Below are positions 1 through 7,971 of a stretch of DNA of 64,000 bases, piece after piece. Position numbers and translations under genes: made by a program. Numbering within the stretch: the stretch's first letter is position 1; each line of letters starts with the position of its first letter. The notes beneath the pieces are model-generated. The model worked only from the letters and a program-made list of their open reading frames with translations, had not been told where the DNA came from and did no database searches. Source of the DNA: Streptomyces fodineus (GTDB lineage: Bacteria; Actinomycetota; Actinomycetes; Streptomycetales; Streptomycetaceae); assembly GCF_001735805.1 (NCBI RefSeq), contig NZ_CP017248.1, positions 5,146,001 through 5,210,000 of the forward strand, written 5' to 3'.

Positions 1-197
1 TCCACGTCGTCCGACGGGACCATGGGGACGGTGGCGGTCGCGGCGGTGACCACGAAGGCCACCGCCTGGTCCGCGATACTCTCGGCGCGCTCGCGGGGCT
101 GTCCGTTGTGGGTGACCACGAAGTGGGTGAGGCTGTCGAACAGCTCCTCACCAGCCACCACGCGACCGGTCCTCTGGTCGTTGGCCGTTGCTGTCAT
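1..197 (-). CDS. Partial glycine-rich-domain-containing-like protein (N-terminus)
   Basis: The ATG at 197 is preceded by a clear AAGGAG ribosome binding site, and the frame stays open to the window edge, so only about 65 N-terminal residues are visible. They begin MTATANDQRTG and reach MVPSDDV. The style resembles the Streptomyces 'glycine-rich domain-containing protein' family, whose members usually sit beside XRE regulators in accessory modules. This is an impression from memory, because the diagnostic part lies outside the window. It reads in the same direction as the two small genes upstream, and the three could share one promoter near position 700. Confidence 0.6.
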   Translation of the reverse strand, partial: MTATANDQRTGRVVAGEELFDSLTHFVVTHNGQPRERAESIADQAVAFVVTAATATVPMVPSDDV

Positions 198-349
198 GCG
201 AAGACTCCTTGAGTGTCGCTGTGCTCTGGCACTTGCGCCCGCATCGGTCGCCGCGGCGTGGACCACGGACCACCGGAGGGCTTGGAAGGCCGCCCCGAAC
301 GGGGAAAGGGGGGAGCCGGGGAACTGGCATCCCGTTCGGGGCGGCCGGT

Positions 350-448
350 CTACTGGTTGATACCGAGGGCCATGCCGATCACCAGGCCACAGGACCCACT
401 GATCATGATGATGAAGAGAACCCCCGCGAACCGGCCGATGGCGCGCAT
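350..448 (-). CDS. 32-residue single-span membrane peptide
   Basis: This small frame encodes 32 residues with one hydrophobic span (GVLFIIMISGSCGLVIGMAL) after a short basic N-terminus (MRAIGR). Its ATG overlaps the TGA of the upstream 76-residue gene as TGATG, which suggests translational coupling. No function can be assigned. It could act as a small membrane partner in the regulator module, but that is inference only. Confidence 0.45.
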   Translation of the reverse strand: MRAIGRFAGVLFIIMISGSCGLVIGMALGINQ

Positions 449-678
449 CACAGGCCGTCCCGGCTGTTGCCGTTCTTGATGGCCAGGCGGGCGGTCAGTT
501 CCTCCCGCGCCGTGAGCGCCACCACGTTGTCCGGCAGGGCGTCCCACTCGACGCCGCCGCCCACGGGCCTTATCTGCACCCGAGCGCCGACCTCACCCAT
601 GACGACGCCGATTCGTCCACTGGCAGTGTCTTTGGCCAGTTCGCCGATGCCTGGTCTGGTCTGCTGGTTGCTCGCCAT
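448..678 (-). CDS. Small conserved-type hypothetical protein (76 aa)
   Basis: The protein is soluble, 76 residues long, starts MASNQQTRPGIGELAKDTAS and contains a phrase (IGVVMGEVGARVQIRPVGGG) that reads like a short beta-barrel or SH3-like fold. It is divergent from the XRE-TPR regulator at 803, with a palindrome between the two. Coding quality is good: the frame is open, GC-biased and coupled to the next gene by TGATG. I do not recognise a named family. Small proteins of this type commonly accompany XRE regulators in Streptomyces accessory modules. Confidence 0.6.
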   Translation of the reverse strand: MASNQQTRPGIGELAKDTASGRIGVVMGEVGARVQIRPVGGGVEWDALPDNVVALTAREELTARLAIKNGNSRDGL

Positions 679-725
679 GGAAGGAGCATCGCGATCCGAG
701 GGGGGCGCTCATAAGGTCAGGTTGA

Positions 726-742
726 TTACCCAACTTGGGTAA
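726..742. promoter_or_regulatory. 17-bp perfect palindrome between divergent genes
   Basis: TTACCCAACTTGGGTAA is an 8-bp inverted repeat around a central C. It lies between the divergent genes starting at 678 (minus) and 803 (plus), where an operator for the XRE-family regulator encoded at 803 would be expected. Its binding protein is inferred from position only. Confidence 0.5.
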
Positions 743-802
743 CATCGCTGCAAGTAGAGACCCAGCGACGTTGCGTAGCCCTCGCAGTGGGGAGCTTGCC
801 CA

Positions 803-2143
803 ATGCCCGACGCCGAACGGCCGCAGGAGCTGCCCGCAAGGCTGCTCACCGATCCCGAAATGATCGACGCGTGTCGGGTGCGGGATTTCTCCCGAGTCTT
901 CCGTCTGGTGAAGACGCGGGCGGGCATCTACCCGTCGATGATCGCCCGGCGATGCGACCTGACCCCCAGCCGGGTGGGCGAAGTGATCGCGGGGCGAAGG
1001 CAGTTGCTGCACATGGACGTGGTGGAGCGCATCTCGGACGGCTTGCGCATCCCAGGGCACATGCTTGGTCTTGCCCGGCGCCCTTGGGAGACTCCCCAAG
1101 CCCTCATCGCCACTGAGCGGGAGGCGCCGCAGTTGCCGGAGCCGGAGCAGCAGACAGCACCTTCTCTGCCGGGGCCCGACGTGGACAGCATCCTCGCGCT
1201 CACATCCCGTACGAGCCTCAACCCGGGAACACTCGAAGCCTTCCGCTCCTCCATCGAGGACTACTGGCGTCGGGACGACCAGCACGGCGGCGAAGCCTTG
1301 CGGCCAGCCATCGTCGGGCAACTCCGCTACGTGGTCGGACTCCTCAACGAGAACCGTCAGCCATCCATCCGGAACCACCTGTACGGAATCGCCGCCGAGC
1401 TGGCGCGCCTGACCGGCTGGACCTATTTCGACGCCCGCCAGTACAACCAGGCCCGTGCGTACTTCACCGAGGCCCTGAAACTGGCGAAGGAGATCGATGA
1501 CCGGCAGTTCATGGCCAACGTGCTTGCCTGCATGAGCTTGCAGGCCACCTACCAGGACAAGCCCGTCGACTCCCTGGCCCTCGTGACCGGTGCCCAGGAC
1601 CAGGCCCGTTCATCCCAGGTGACGACGCCGCGCGTTCTCTCGATGCTGTCCATGCGCGAAGCCTTCGCCCATGCCACTCTCGGAGACCGAGAGGCCACAC
1701 ATCGGGCGATCGGTGAGGCTCACCGGCATTTCGAAGAGATCGATGCGAGCGACCCGGACCCGTCGTGGGTGACTTACTTCGATGAGCCGAAGCTCATCGT
1801 GGACACCGGCATTGCTCACGGCCGACTGGGCGAGGCAGCGACCGCTGAACCACTGATCGCAGACGCGCTGCGGCGAGAAGACCACACCAAGCAGCGCGGC
1901 CGGGCGTTTCATACCTTCTGGCTCGCTCGCACGCAGTTGGACCAGGGGAAGCTCGACCAGGCGTGTCACACGGCCACGCAGGCCCTCGCGCCCGCGTCAG
2001 CGGTCGCCTCGGAGCGGGTTACTGGCCATCTGCGGGAGTTTTACGACCAGTTGGCCCCACACAGGAAGGAGCCCGTAGCCCTGGCCTTTGAGGCGAGGCT
2101 ACGGGAACTCCTCCCACCGGTCAGCGGATCCCTTCATCCATGA
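803..2143 (+). CDS. XRE-type helix-turn-helix regulator with TPR-like C-terminus
   Basis: The 446-residue protein has an N-terminal helix-turn-helix at about residues 30-90 (motif SMIARRCDLTPSRVGEVIAG). The long alpha-helical remainder has TPR-like repeats, for example around YNQARAYFTEALKLA and in HTFWLARTQLDQGKLDQA. This architecture is common in Streptomyces accessory regulators, where the TPR part is thought to bind a peptide or protein partner. The ATG follows a GGGGAG element. A perfect palindrome upstream is a plausible operator. Its 3' end overlaps the convergent NUDIX gene by 23 bp. The family call is firm; the target genes are unknown. Confidence 0.85.
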   Translation: MPDAERPQELPARLLTDPEMIDACRVRDFSRVFRLVKTRAGIYPSMIARRCDLTPSRVGEVIAGRRQLLHMDVVERISDGLRIPGHMLGLARRPWETPQALIATEREAPQLPEPEQQTAPSLPGPDVDSILALTSRTSLNPGTLEAFRSSIEDYWRRDDQHGGEALRPAIVGQLRYVVGLLNENRQPSIRNHLYGIAAELARLTGWTYFDARQYNQARAYFTEALKLAKEIDDRQFMANVLACMSLQATYQDKPVDSLALVTGAQDQARSSQVTTPRVLSMLSMREAFAHATLGDREATHRAIGEAHRHFEEIDASDPDPSWVTYFDEPKLIVDTGIAHGRLGEAATAEPLIADALRREDHTKQRGRAFHTFWLARTQLDQGKLDQACHTATQALAPASAVASERVTGHLREFYDQLAPHRKEPVALAFEARLRELLPPVSGSLHP

Positions 2144-2654
2144 GCAGGTACAGCAGGCCCACAAGGGAACCGCTGCTGACGACCTCACGGCGGTCGATCA
2201 TGCCACGCACCTCTGAGAGCGGGATCCACTCGATTCGGTCGGACTCGTTCTTCTCGGTTGGAGGCCCGTCGTAGGTCGCCCCGTTCACGCGGAAGACGTG
2301 GTGCTGGGAGTCGGTAATTCCGTTGGCCGGCTCGGCGTAGATCAGGGGCTTGATGGGACCAGGCCGCCATCCCGTCTCTTCCAGCACCTCACGAGCCGCT
2401 GCTTCCTCCGGGGTCTCGCCCTCCTCCACCAGGCCCATGGGCAGTTCCCAGGCCCAGGAGTTCGTGATGAAGCGGTGGCGCCACATCATCAGGACCTCTT
2501 GACGGTCGTTGACCACGGCGGCCACGGCCAGGTGCCGAAGGCGAACGACGTGGTACTCCCACCTGCGCCCATCCGGCTGTTGGACATCAACCAGACACAG
2601 GTTCACCCAGGGGTTCGTGTAGATCTGACGCTCACCGTGGGTCTTCCACTCCAT
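2121..2654 (-). CDS. NUDIX hydrolase
   Basis: The 177-residue protein contains a complete NUDIX box beginning GLVEEGETPEEAAAREVLEE near residue 75, with the catalytic REVLEE core intact. Family members hydrolyse nucleoside-diphosphate-linked substrates using Mg2+. The layout with an N-terminal strand-rich region and the sequence PLIYAEPANGITDSQHHVF is reminiscent of ADP-ribose pyrophosphatase-like members, but the substrate cannot be read from sequence. It converges on the XRE-TPR gene, an association that recurs at 17.2-18.4 kb with an unrelated regulator. Confidence 0.9.
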   Translation of the reverse strand: MEWKTHGERQIYTNPWVNLCLVDVQQPDGRRWEYHVVRLRHLAVAAVVNDRQEVLMMWRHRFITNSWAWELPMGLVEEGETPEEAAAREVLEETGWRPGPIKPLIYAEPANGITDSQHHVFRVNGATYDGPPTEKNESDRIEWIPLSEVRGMIDRREVVSSGSLVGLLYLLMDEGIR

Positions 2655-2909
2655 ACCTGCGGCCCCTCTCGCGATCGGTCTCCAGGATCTCAGACCGACG
2701 GAGCGACGAACACAGGAAGAGGTCTTTTCGCGTCAGTCTGACGAGATAGGCTTACAGTACTGCTTTGGGTGCCGCAGGTGGCTCCGCGTGCCTGATCGGC
2801 CGGACGAAGATCGGAAACGGAGCCAGTGGACCCCGTGTGGACCATGAGCCCCGCGTGCGGCCGGAGCCCGGTACGCTGTACCCGCTCCGCCCCAGGTGGG
2901 CGCGAGCGA

Positions 2910-2994
2910 GGTGGGTTGCCCGAGCGGCCTAAGGGAACGGTCTTGAAAACCGTCGTGGCGCGAGTCACCGTGGGTTCAAATCCCACACCCACCG
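2910..2994 (+). tRNA. tRNA-Ser(UGA)
   Basis: The acceptor arms GGTGGGT (2910-2916) and ACCCACC (2987-2993) pair fully. The anticodon stem ACGGT/ACCGT encloses the loop with anticodon TGA at 2944-2946. The long variable arm and the TTCAAAT T-loop are typical of tRNA-Ser. CCA is not encoded. A 21-base copy of its anticodon stem-loop recurs at 22480-22500. Confidence 0.97.
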
Positions 2995-3003
2995 CGGTTG
3001 TTG

Positions 3004-3036
3004 GGAAGGGGCGCCTCCGAGGGAGGCGCCCCTTCC
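3004..3036 (+). terminator. Terminator hairpin after tRNA-Ser(UGA)
   Basis: A perfect 15-bp stem (3004-3018 with 3022-3036) closes a 3-nt loop, GAG. It starts 9 bases after the tRNA and lies between that gene and the convergent primase-like gene, so it may serve both directions. There is no T-run, as is usual for Streptomyces hairpin terminators. Confidence 0.8.
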
Positions 3037-3061
3037 GCGTGCCCGGACGTCTTTCCGGCCG

Positions 3062-3934
3062 TCACGGCCGGTGCCCCGTCATCCGGGCCGCCGAGGCGAT
3101 CGTCGCGCGGGCCTCGCGTTCCGTGAGGCCGGTGTTGAGGGCCGCCTCGGTCAGGGGGTCGGCCAGGGCGGGGCCGATGCCGTTCTCGTAGGCGCGGCAG
3201 GCCGCCCAGAAGAGGCGGGTGTTGCGCTGACCCTCGTGCGCGGAGAGAACGAACTGGACCAGGCCGCGGCCGTGGTCGCCGGGGACCGGCGGGGCCGGTT
3301 GCGGGGGCCGTGAGGGTGGCGCCAGCAGGCGCAGCAGGGACGGCGGGCAGGGGGCGGGGGCCAGGTGTGCGGTGCCGGGGGCGGTCGTGTACACGCCGTG
3401 GTCGGTGCGGGAACCGGGGCCGACGAGGTAGCCGCCGGCGCCGCGGATGTCGATGCCGGCGGCGAGGCGGCCGGCGGAGTTCGGTACGACGACGTCCGGC
3501 GGGCCGGTGAGCCACAGGTGACGGCCGCCGCTGGGCGTGCGGACGACGACCGTCTCCGGGATCGTGAACAGGTGGCGCAGGGCCAGTTCGCGCAGCGCGG
3601 TCGAGGAGTCGGTGCCGGACTTGGTGTCCAGGTCGACGCCGATCAGATGGTACGGCGGCAGCCCGCAGGCGATGCCGTAGCCGGTGGCCCAGGGCGCGGC
3701 GGCGAACAGCTCGCGGATACGGACCGGGTCGGTCGAGGCGTCGTACACGCCGTGGCCGAAGTGGCCGCACTCGCCGTGGCAGCGCGGTCCGGCCGGGTCG
3801 GGGTCGTCGCGGTGGGGGGAGCGCAGGGCCGGGAGTTTCGTCCGGGACAGGGGGATGACGGCCAGGCCGCGTTCGGCGGCTGACAGGGCGTGTGCGAGGG
3901 CCAGCGTCGTGGCCTGCCGGTCGGTGGTGGCCAT
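3062..3934 (-). CDS. Bifunctional DNA primase/polymerase N-terminal domain protein
   Basis: From the ATG at 3934 the protein has 290 residues. It carries the prim-pol pattern: an N-terminal GLAVIPLSRTKLPAL segment, a metal-binding-looking C/H cluster (CHGECGHFGHG), the catalytic-type LIGVDLDTKSG, and the SGGRHLWLTGP plus GIDIRGAGGYLVGPGS motifs. Proteins of this family occur in actinobacterial plasmids and integrative elements and as stand-alone chromosomal genes. This one has no helicase partner nearby. An upstream in-frame ATG at 4033 exists, but the added 33 residues look non-coding. A biological role in replication or element maintenance is inferred only. Confidence 0.85.
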   Translation of the reverse strand: MATTDRQATTLALAHALSAAERGLAVIPLSRTKLPALRSPHRDDPDPAGPRCHGECGHFGHGVYDASTDPVRIRELFAAAPWATGYGIACGLPPYHLIGVDLDTKSGTDSSTALRELALRHLFTIPETVVVRTPSGGRHLWLTGPPDVVVPNSAGRLAAGIDIRGAGGYLVGPGSRTDHGVYTTAPGTAHLAPAPCPPSLLRLLAPPSRPPQPAPPVPGDHGRGLVQFVLSAHEGQRNTRLFWAACRAYENGIGPALADPLTEAALNTGLTEREARATIASAARMTGHRP

Positions 3935-4304
3935 GGCTCTATGTTCGTACGCGTGTTCGAAAAAGGGAAGGGCGGCTGGCCGCGACGCGCCGGGCGCCGG
4001 GAAATTGGCCGGATGTGCGACGGAACGATTCATCCCTTGTACCGCTTGAGGAGTGAAAGCTGTCTCTGGTCTGCCTTGAGGGGATGCAGAGACGAAAGGT
4101 GATGATTGTGGTTTATCGACTTGTCATCACGCTTGCGTGCGAAACGAGGGTTCCGGGTGGATCGCCGGGGATTCGGTGGGCAAGTCTGATCTCGCGACGT
4201 CGTCCATGACAGTCAGAGCGGTCGGCCAACTGCCCTGGCACAAGCCCTACTTCACGTACTTCCGGCCCTAGGGCCGCCGAGTGCTTGGTTCTGGAGGAAA
4301 CAAC

Positions 4305-4622
4305 ATGGCACGTATCCGTACCGCCCGCGTTCTCGCCGCCGTCGCCGCGCTTCCGCTCGCAGCCGCCCTCTTCAGCGGCGTCGCGGCCGCCGGCAACGGG
4401 GCCTTCGCGGACAACGGATCGAGCGCCAACGCTGGTGTGTCGAGCATCATCGGCAGCGGTGTCGGCCACGACAACAACGGCAACTCTTCCACCACGCAGC
4501 AGAACGCGGTCGGCTCCGGTGCCTCGAACAAGAGCAACGCCGCCCAGGTCAGCGGTTCCGCGTCCACGGCAATCCAGCAGGGCAACGAGGACACGGCCAT
4601 CCACTTCACCGACCTGTGGTGA
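4305..4622 (+). CDS. nepA: NepA-like secreted cell-wall protein
   Basis: The ATG at 4305 follows a GGAGG site. The 105-residue product has a signal peptide (RTARVLAAVAALPLAAALFS, then GVAAAGN) and a mature part rich in Gly, Ser, Asn and Gln (for example DNNGNSSTTQQNAVGSGASN). This matches my memory of NepA from S. coelicolor, a small wall-associated protein of aerial hyphae needed for normal spore dormancy and expressed under SigN control. A SigN-like gene lies 38 kb downstream in this window. It is not a chaplin, since the paired cysteines are absent. The symbol rests on remembered similarity and synteny. Confidence 0.65.
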   Translation: MARIRTARVLAAVAALPLAAALFSGVAAAGNGAFADNGSSANAGVSSIIGSGVGHDNNGNSSTTQQNAVGSGASNKSNAAQVSGSASTAIQQGNEDTAIHFTDLW

Positions 4623-4683
4623 CCTTCGGGCGAGGTCCCTCGCGGTAAGGGTCCTCGGGGGGTGCTTCGGGGTCGTAACACCT

Positions 4684-4715
4684 CTGCGCGGCGGCACTTC
4701 GGTGCCGCCGCGCAG
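4684..4715 (+). terminator. Terminator hairpin downstream of the NepA-like gene
   Basis: A 14-bp GC-rich stem (4684-4697 with 4702-4715) closes a TTCG tetraloop, about 60 bases after the stop codon. It separates the NepA-like gene from the fatty/steroid module. Confidence 0.75.
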
Positions 4716-4768
4716 ACGCGTTTCCGGTGCCCGGCGCAGGGGGCGGACCCCGTACGCCGGGGCCGACC

Positions 4769-4801
4769 TTGACAGCCACCACTATCTGACGGACAGTCAG
4801 A
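4769..4801 (+). promoter_or_regulatory. Candidate promoter with TetR-style inverted repeat
   Basis: A consensus-like -35 (TTGACA, 4769-4774) is followed by an inverted repeat TCTGAC-N5-GTCAGA at 4785-4801 that would cover the -10 position. It is oriented toward the MaoC/thiolase module but lies about 490 bp upstream of the first intact gene. That gap fits the loss of most of an acyl-CoA dehydrogenase gene. The stretch from 4802 to about 5160 shows no convincing gene. Confidence 0.4.
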
Positions 4802-5160
4802 AACTGCCCCTGTCAGGTACACGAGGCCGGGAGGGCTCCGCGGTGCACCTTGCCCACACGCAGCGGCAGCGGCAGCGGCGCCTGCGCGCGGCTGCGCTCG
4901 CCGCCGCTCCTTCACCCGATCCGGTGAATCCGCGGCGCCGGATCGAGGGGCCGTCAGTGCGGCTCCGGGCGGTCGGGGCGCGTGCCCGACTGGCTGCAAA
5001 ACGCCTGATCAGATGGCGTTTGGTGATGAACGTGGGGGTCGGTCGGCCAGCCGCCGGCGAGGCGGGCGGCCGGAGATGCGCGGGAACGGAATCGGGTGTC
5101 GCGACGTATCGCATGTGTCGGGGGATCGCCGGCGAGGCGGTCCTGGTCCGCTCCGGCAGC

Positions 5161-5298
5161 TCGGGGGTCGTCGGGGACGACGGGCCGGAGCGGCCGAGCA
5201 GGGCGGCGCGGATCAACACATACGGGGGCGGGGTGAGCGAGGTGCAGCGGGAGATCGTCGCGACGATGCGGCTCGGGATGACGAGGGGGCAGCGGTGA
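5161..5298 (+). pseudogene. C-terminal remnant of an acyl-CoA dehydrogenase
   Basis: The last 30 or so codons read INTYGGGVSEVQREIVATMR and then LGMTRGQR before the stop. This is the characteristic C-terminus of acyl-CoA dehydrogenases (YGGG-x-x-EVQR-x-I). Upstream of about 5161 in the same frame the sequence no longer resembles the family and no start is evident. The stop TGA overlaps the GTG of the next gene as GTGA, the coupling expected of an intact operon. The left boundary is approximate. Confidence 0.6.
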
Positions 5299-6257
5299 GC
5301 ACGGAGGGTGTGCGACCGACGGGAGCGGATTCCGACGCACTCGGCGCGCGGCTCAAGGCGTACGAGGGGCGGCCGGCCGCAGTAGGCGGGGTGGGCAAGG
5401 ACCCGGTGAACGCGCCGATGATCCGGCACTGGTGCGAGGCCATGGGCGACACCAATCCGGCCTACTCCGGCCCGGACGCCATCGCCCCGCCCACCATGCT
5501 CCAGGCCTGGACGATGGGCGGCCTGTCCGGACACGAGGGCCGCACGGGTGCGTACGACGAACTGCTGGGCCTGCTCGACGAGTCGGGCTGTACGTCCGTC
5601 GTCGCCACCGACTGCGAGCAGGAGTATCTACGGCCGCTGCGCCCGGGGGACCGGGTCACGTTCGACTCGGTGATCGAGTCGGTCTCCGGCCGCAAGACGA
5701 CGAAGCTGGGCACCGGGTATTTCGTCACCACGCGTACGGACGTCCGGGCCGACGGCGGCCTCGTGGGCAGGCACCGCTTCCGCATCCTCAAGTACGCCCC
5801 GGCCCGCCGGAAACCCCCGGCCCCGCGCCCCCGCCCGGTGGTCAACCGGGACAACTCCGGCTTCTGGCAGGGCGTCGCCGAGCACCGGCTCCTCATCCAG
5901 CGCTGCACGGACTGCGGCACCCTGCGCCACCCCTGGCTGCCGGGCTGCAACGCGTGCGGCTGCCTGGACTGGGACACGGTCGAGGCGAGCGGTGCCGGGA
6001 CGGTCCACTCGTACGTGGTGATGCATCACCCGCCCTTCCCGGCCTTCGACCCTCCGTACGCGGTCGGTCTCATAGAACTCACCGAGGGCGTGCGGATGGT
6101 GAGCAACGTGACCGGCGTGCCCTACGACAAGGTGCGCATCGGGCTGCCGGTCCGGGTGGAGTTCCGGACCTACGAGGAAGCGGAGGGCGCGCTGGTCCTG
6201 CCGGTCTTCCGGGTCGTCGAAGGCGAGGGCGAGGGCGAGGGCGAGGGCGAGGGCTGA
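5295..6257 (+). CDS. MaoC-like dehydratase fused to DUF35 OB-fold (ChsH2-like)
   Basis: The GTG at 5295 follows GAGGG and overlaps the dehydrogenase-remnant stop. The 320-residue protein has an N-terminal hot-dog MaoC-like domain (about residues 10-170, with RHWCEAMGDTNPAY). The C-terminal DUF35 domain begins with a zinc ribbon whose cysteines are C204, C207, C218 and C221. In Mycobacterium the same fusion, ChsH2, pairs with ChsH1 to hydrate a steroid side-chain enoyl-CoA and holds the Ltp2 aldolase. Here the next two genes supply exactly those partners. The C-terminus ends in six Glu-Gly repeats from a 6-bp microsatellite (about 6222-6254). The steroid substrate itself is inferred. Confidence 0.85.
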   Translation: MSTEGVRPTGADSDALGARLKAYEGRPAAVGGVGKDPVNAPMIRHWCEAMGDTNPAYSGPDAIAPPTMLQAWTMGGLSGHEGRTGAYDELLGLLDESGCTSVVATDCEQEYLRPLRPGDRVTFDSVIESVSGRKTTKLGTGYFVTTRTDVRADGGLVGRHRFRILKYAPARRKPPAPRPRPVVNRDNSGFWQGVAEHRLLIQRCTDCGTLRHPWLPGCNACGCLDWDTVEASGAGTVHSYVVMHHPPFPAFDPPYAVGLIELTEGVRMVSNVTGVPYDKVRIGLPVRVEFRTYEEAEGALVLPVFRVVEGEGEGEGEGEG

Positions 6258-6323
6258 CGTGGGCTTCAGGTCCACGAAGTGGTCGAGGAACTGGGGGAGT
6301 TGATCACGAGTGGGGAGTGGGAC

Positions 6324-6752
6324 ATGACGACGGCGTCGACGGCGCTGAGGGTGGGAGACGAACTGCTTCCGCTGGAGATCCCGGTCACGCGGACGCTGAT
6401 CGTGGCGGGGGCGATCGCGTCGCGGGACTACCAGGACGTGCACCACGACGCCGAGTTGGCCCGGCAGAAGGGCTCGCCGGACGTCTTCATGAACATCCTG
6501 ACGACGAACGGCCTGGTCGGCAGGTACATCACGGACCACTTCGGCCCGACGGCGGTGCTCCGCAAGGTGGCCATCAGGTTGGGGACGCCCAACTATCCGG
6601 GGGACACGATGGTGTTGACGGGAAGGATCGAGGCGGTCGACGGCGACACCGCCACCGTACGGGTCGTCGGCGCAAACGCCCTCGGCAGACATGTGACGGG
6701 CACGGTGACGGTCACGGTCCCGGGGGCCACGGCAGCCGAGGTGGCCCCATGA
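6324..6752 (+). CDS. MaoC-family dehydratase (ChsH1-like)
   Basis: The ATG at 6324 has a GGGGAG site upstream. The 142-residue single hot-dog protein carries the acidic/histidine catalytic region SRDYQDVHHDAELA, matching the D-x-x-x-H arrangement of MaoC hydratases. It is expected to be the catalytic partner of the preceding DUF35 fusion. Its stop overlaps the next start as ATGA, so the subunits are translationally coupled to the thiolase-like protein. Confidence 0.85.
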   Translation: MTTASTALRVGDELLPLEIPVTRTLIVAGAIASRDYQDVHHDAELARQKGSPDVFMNILTTNGLVGRYITDHFGPTAVLRKVAIRLGTPNYPGDTMVLTGRIEAVDGDTATVRVVGANALGRHVTGTVTVTVPGATAAEVAP

Positions 6753-7915
6753 GCCGCCGGGCCCTCGACACCCTGGGCGGACGCGCCGCGATCGTCGGGA
6801 TCGGGGCCACCGAGTTCTCCAAGGACTCCGGGCGCAGTGAGCTGCGGCTGGCGGTGGAGGCGGTGCGGGCCGCGCTGGACGACGCCGGGCTGGTGCCGGC
6901 GGACGTGGACGGGATGGTGACGTTCACGATGGACACCAACCCGGAGATCACGGTGGCCCAGGCCTGCGGGATGGGTGAGCTGTCCTTCTTCTCCCGGGTC
7001 CACTACGGCGGCGGTGCGGCCTGCGCGACCGTCATGCAGGCGGCGCTCGCGGTGGCGACCGGCGTGGCGGAGGTCGTGGTCTGTTACCGCGCCTTCAACG
7101 AGCGCTCGGGCCGCAGATTCGGCGCGGGCGTGCAGCACCGGGAGCCGTCGGCGGAGGGCGTGGCGCTCGGCTGGGTGCTGCCGTTCGGGCTGCTCACCCC
7201 GGCCTCCTGGGTGGCGATGGCAGCCCAGCGGTATCTGCACGCGTACGGGCTGACGCCGGAGGTGTTCGGACACGTGGCCGTGGTGGACCGCAAGTACGCG
7301 GCGACGAACCCGGCGGCGTACTTCCACGGCCGCCCGATCACGCTCGCCGAGCACGCGGCGTCCCGCTGGATCGTGGAGCCGCTGCGGCTGCTGGACTGCT
7401 GCCAGGAGACCGACGGCGGGCAGGCGATCGTCGTCACCTCGGTGGAGCGGGCCCGGAATCTGCCGCACCCCCCGGCGGTGATCGCGGCGGCCGCGCAGGG
7501 CGCCGGCCGGGCGCAGGAGCAGATGACCGGCTTCTACCGGGACGATCTGACCGGTCTGCCGGAGATGGGCGCGGTGGCCCGCCGGCTGTGGCGCACCTCC
7601 GGTCTGTCGCCGGCCGACATCGACGTGGGGATTCTGTACGACCACTTCACGCCGTTCGTGCTGATGCAGTTGGAGGAGTTCGGGTTCTGCGGAAAGGGGG
7701 AGGCGGCCGACTTCGTGGCCGAGGAGCGGCTGCCGCTCAACACACACGGGGGCCAGCTCGGGGAGGCGTATCTGCACGGGATGAACGGCATGGCGGAAGC
7801 GGTGCGCCAACTGCGCGGCACGGCGGTGAACCAGATACCGGGCGCCTCCCGCACGCTGGTCACGGCCGGCACCGGAGTCCCGACCTCGGGCCTGGTCCTG
7901 ACGGCGGACAACTGA
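6749..7915 (+). CDS. Thiolase-superfamily lipid-transfer protein (Ltp2-like)
   Basis: This 388-residue protein has the SCP-x/thiolase-like N-terminus (RAAIVGIGATEFSKDSGRSE), a central HYGGGAACATVMQAALAVAT region and the C-terminal NTHGGQLGEAYLHGMNGMAE motif typical of Ltp2-type proteins. In mycobacterial cholesterol breakdown, Ltp2 binds the DUF35 domain of ChsH2 and carries out the retro-aldol release of propionyl-CoA. The ATGA overlap with the MaoC gene supports one complex. The gene set lacks an intact dehydrogenase, so the pathway may be incomplete here or the dehydrogenase may be encoded elsewhere. Confidence 0.85.
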   Translation: MSRRALDTLGGRAAIVGIGATEFSKDSGRSELRLAVEAVRAALDDAGLVPADVDGMVTFTMDTNPEITVAQACGMGELSFFSRVHYGGGAACATVMQAALAVATGVAEVVVCYRAFNERSGRRFGAGVQHREPSAEGVALGWVLPFGLLTPASWVAMAAQRYLHAYGLTPEVFGHVAVVDRKYAATNPAAYFHGRPITLAEHAASRWIVEPLRLLDCCQETDGGQAIVVTSVERARNLPHPPAVIAAAAQGAGRAQEQMTGFYRDDLTGLPEMGAVARRLWRTSGLSPADIDVGILYDHFTPFVLMQLEEFGFCGKGEAADFVAEERLPLNTHGGQLGEAYLHGMNGMAEAVRQLRGTAVNQIPGASRTLVTAGTGVPTSGLVLTADN

Positions 7916-7971
7916 CGGCAAGGGCCGACCGACCCCGCGCCCCGGGGCGCAAACCGGCTCAGGCTCCCGCT

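Noticed and set aside
3062..4305. Integrative-element replication module around the primase-polymerase gene next to tRNA-Ser(UGA)
   Set aside because: No integrase, excisionase or duplicated tRNA 3' end flanks it, and the neighbours are core genes.
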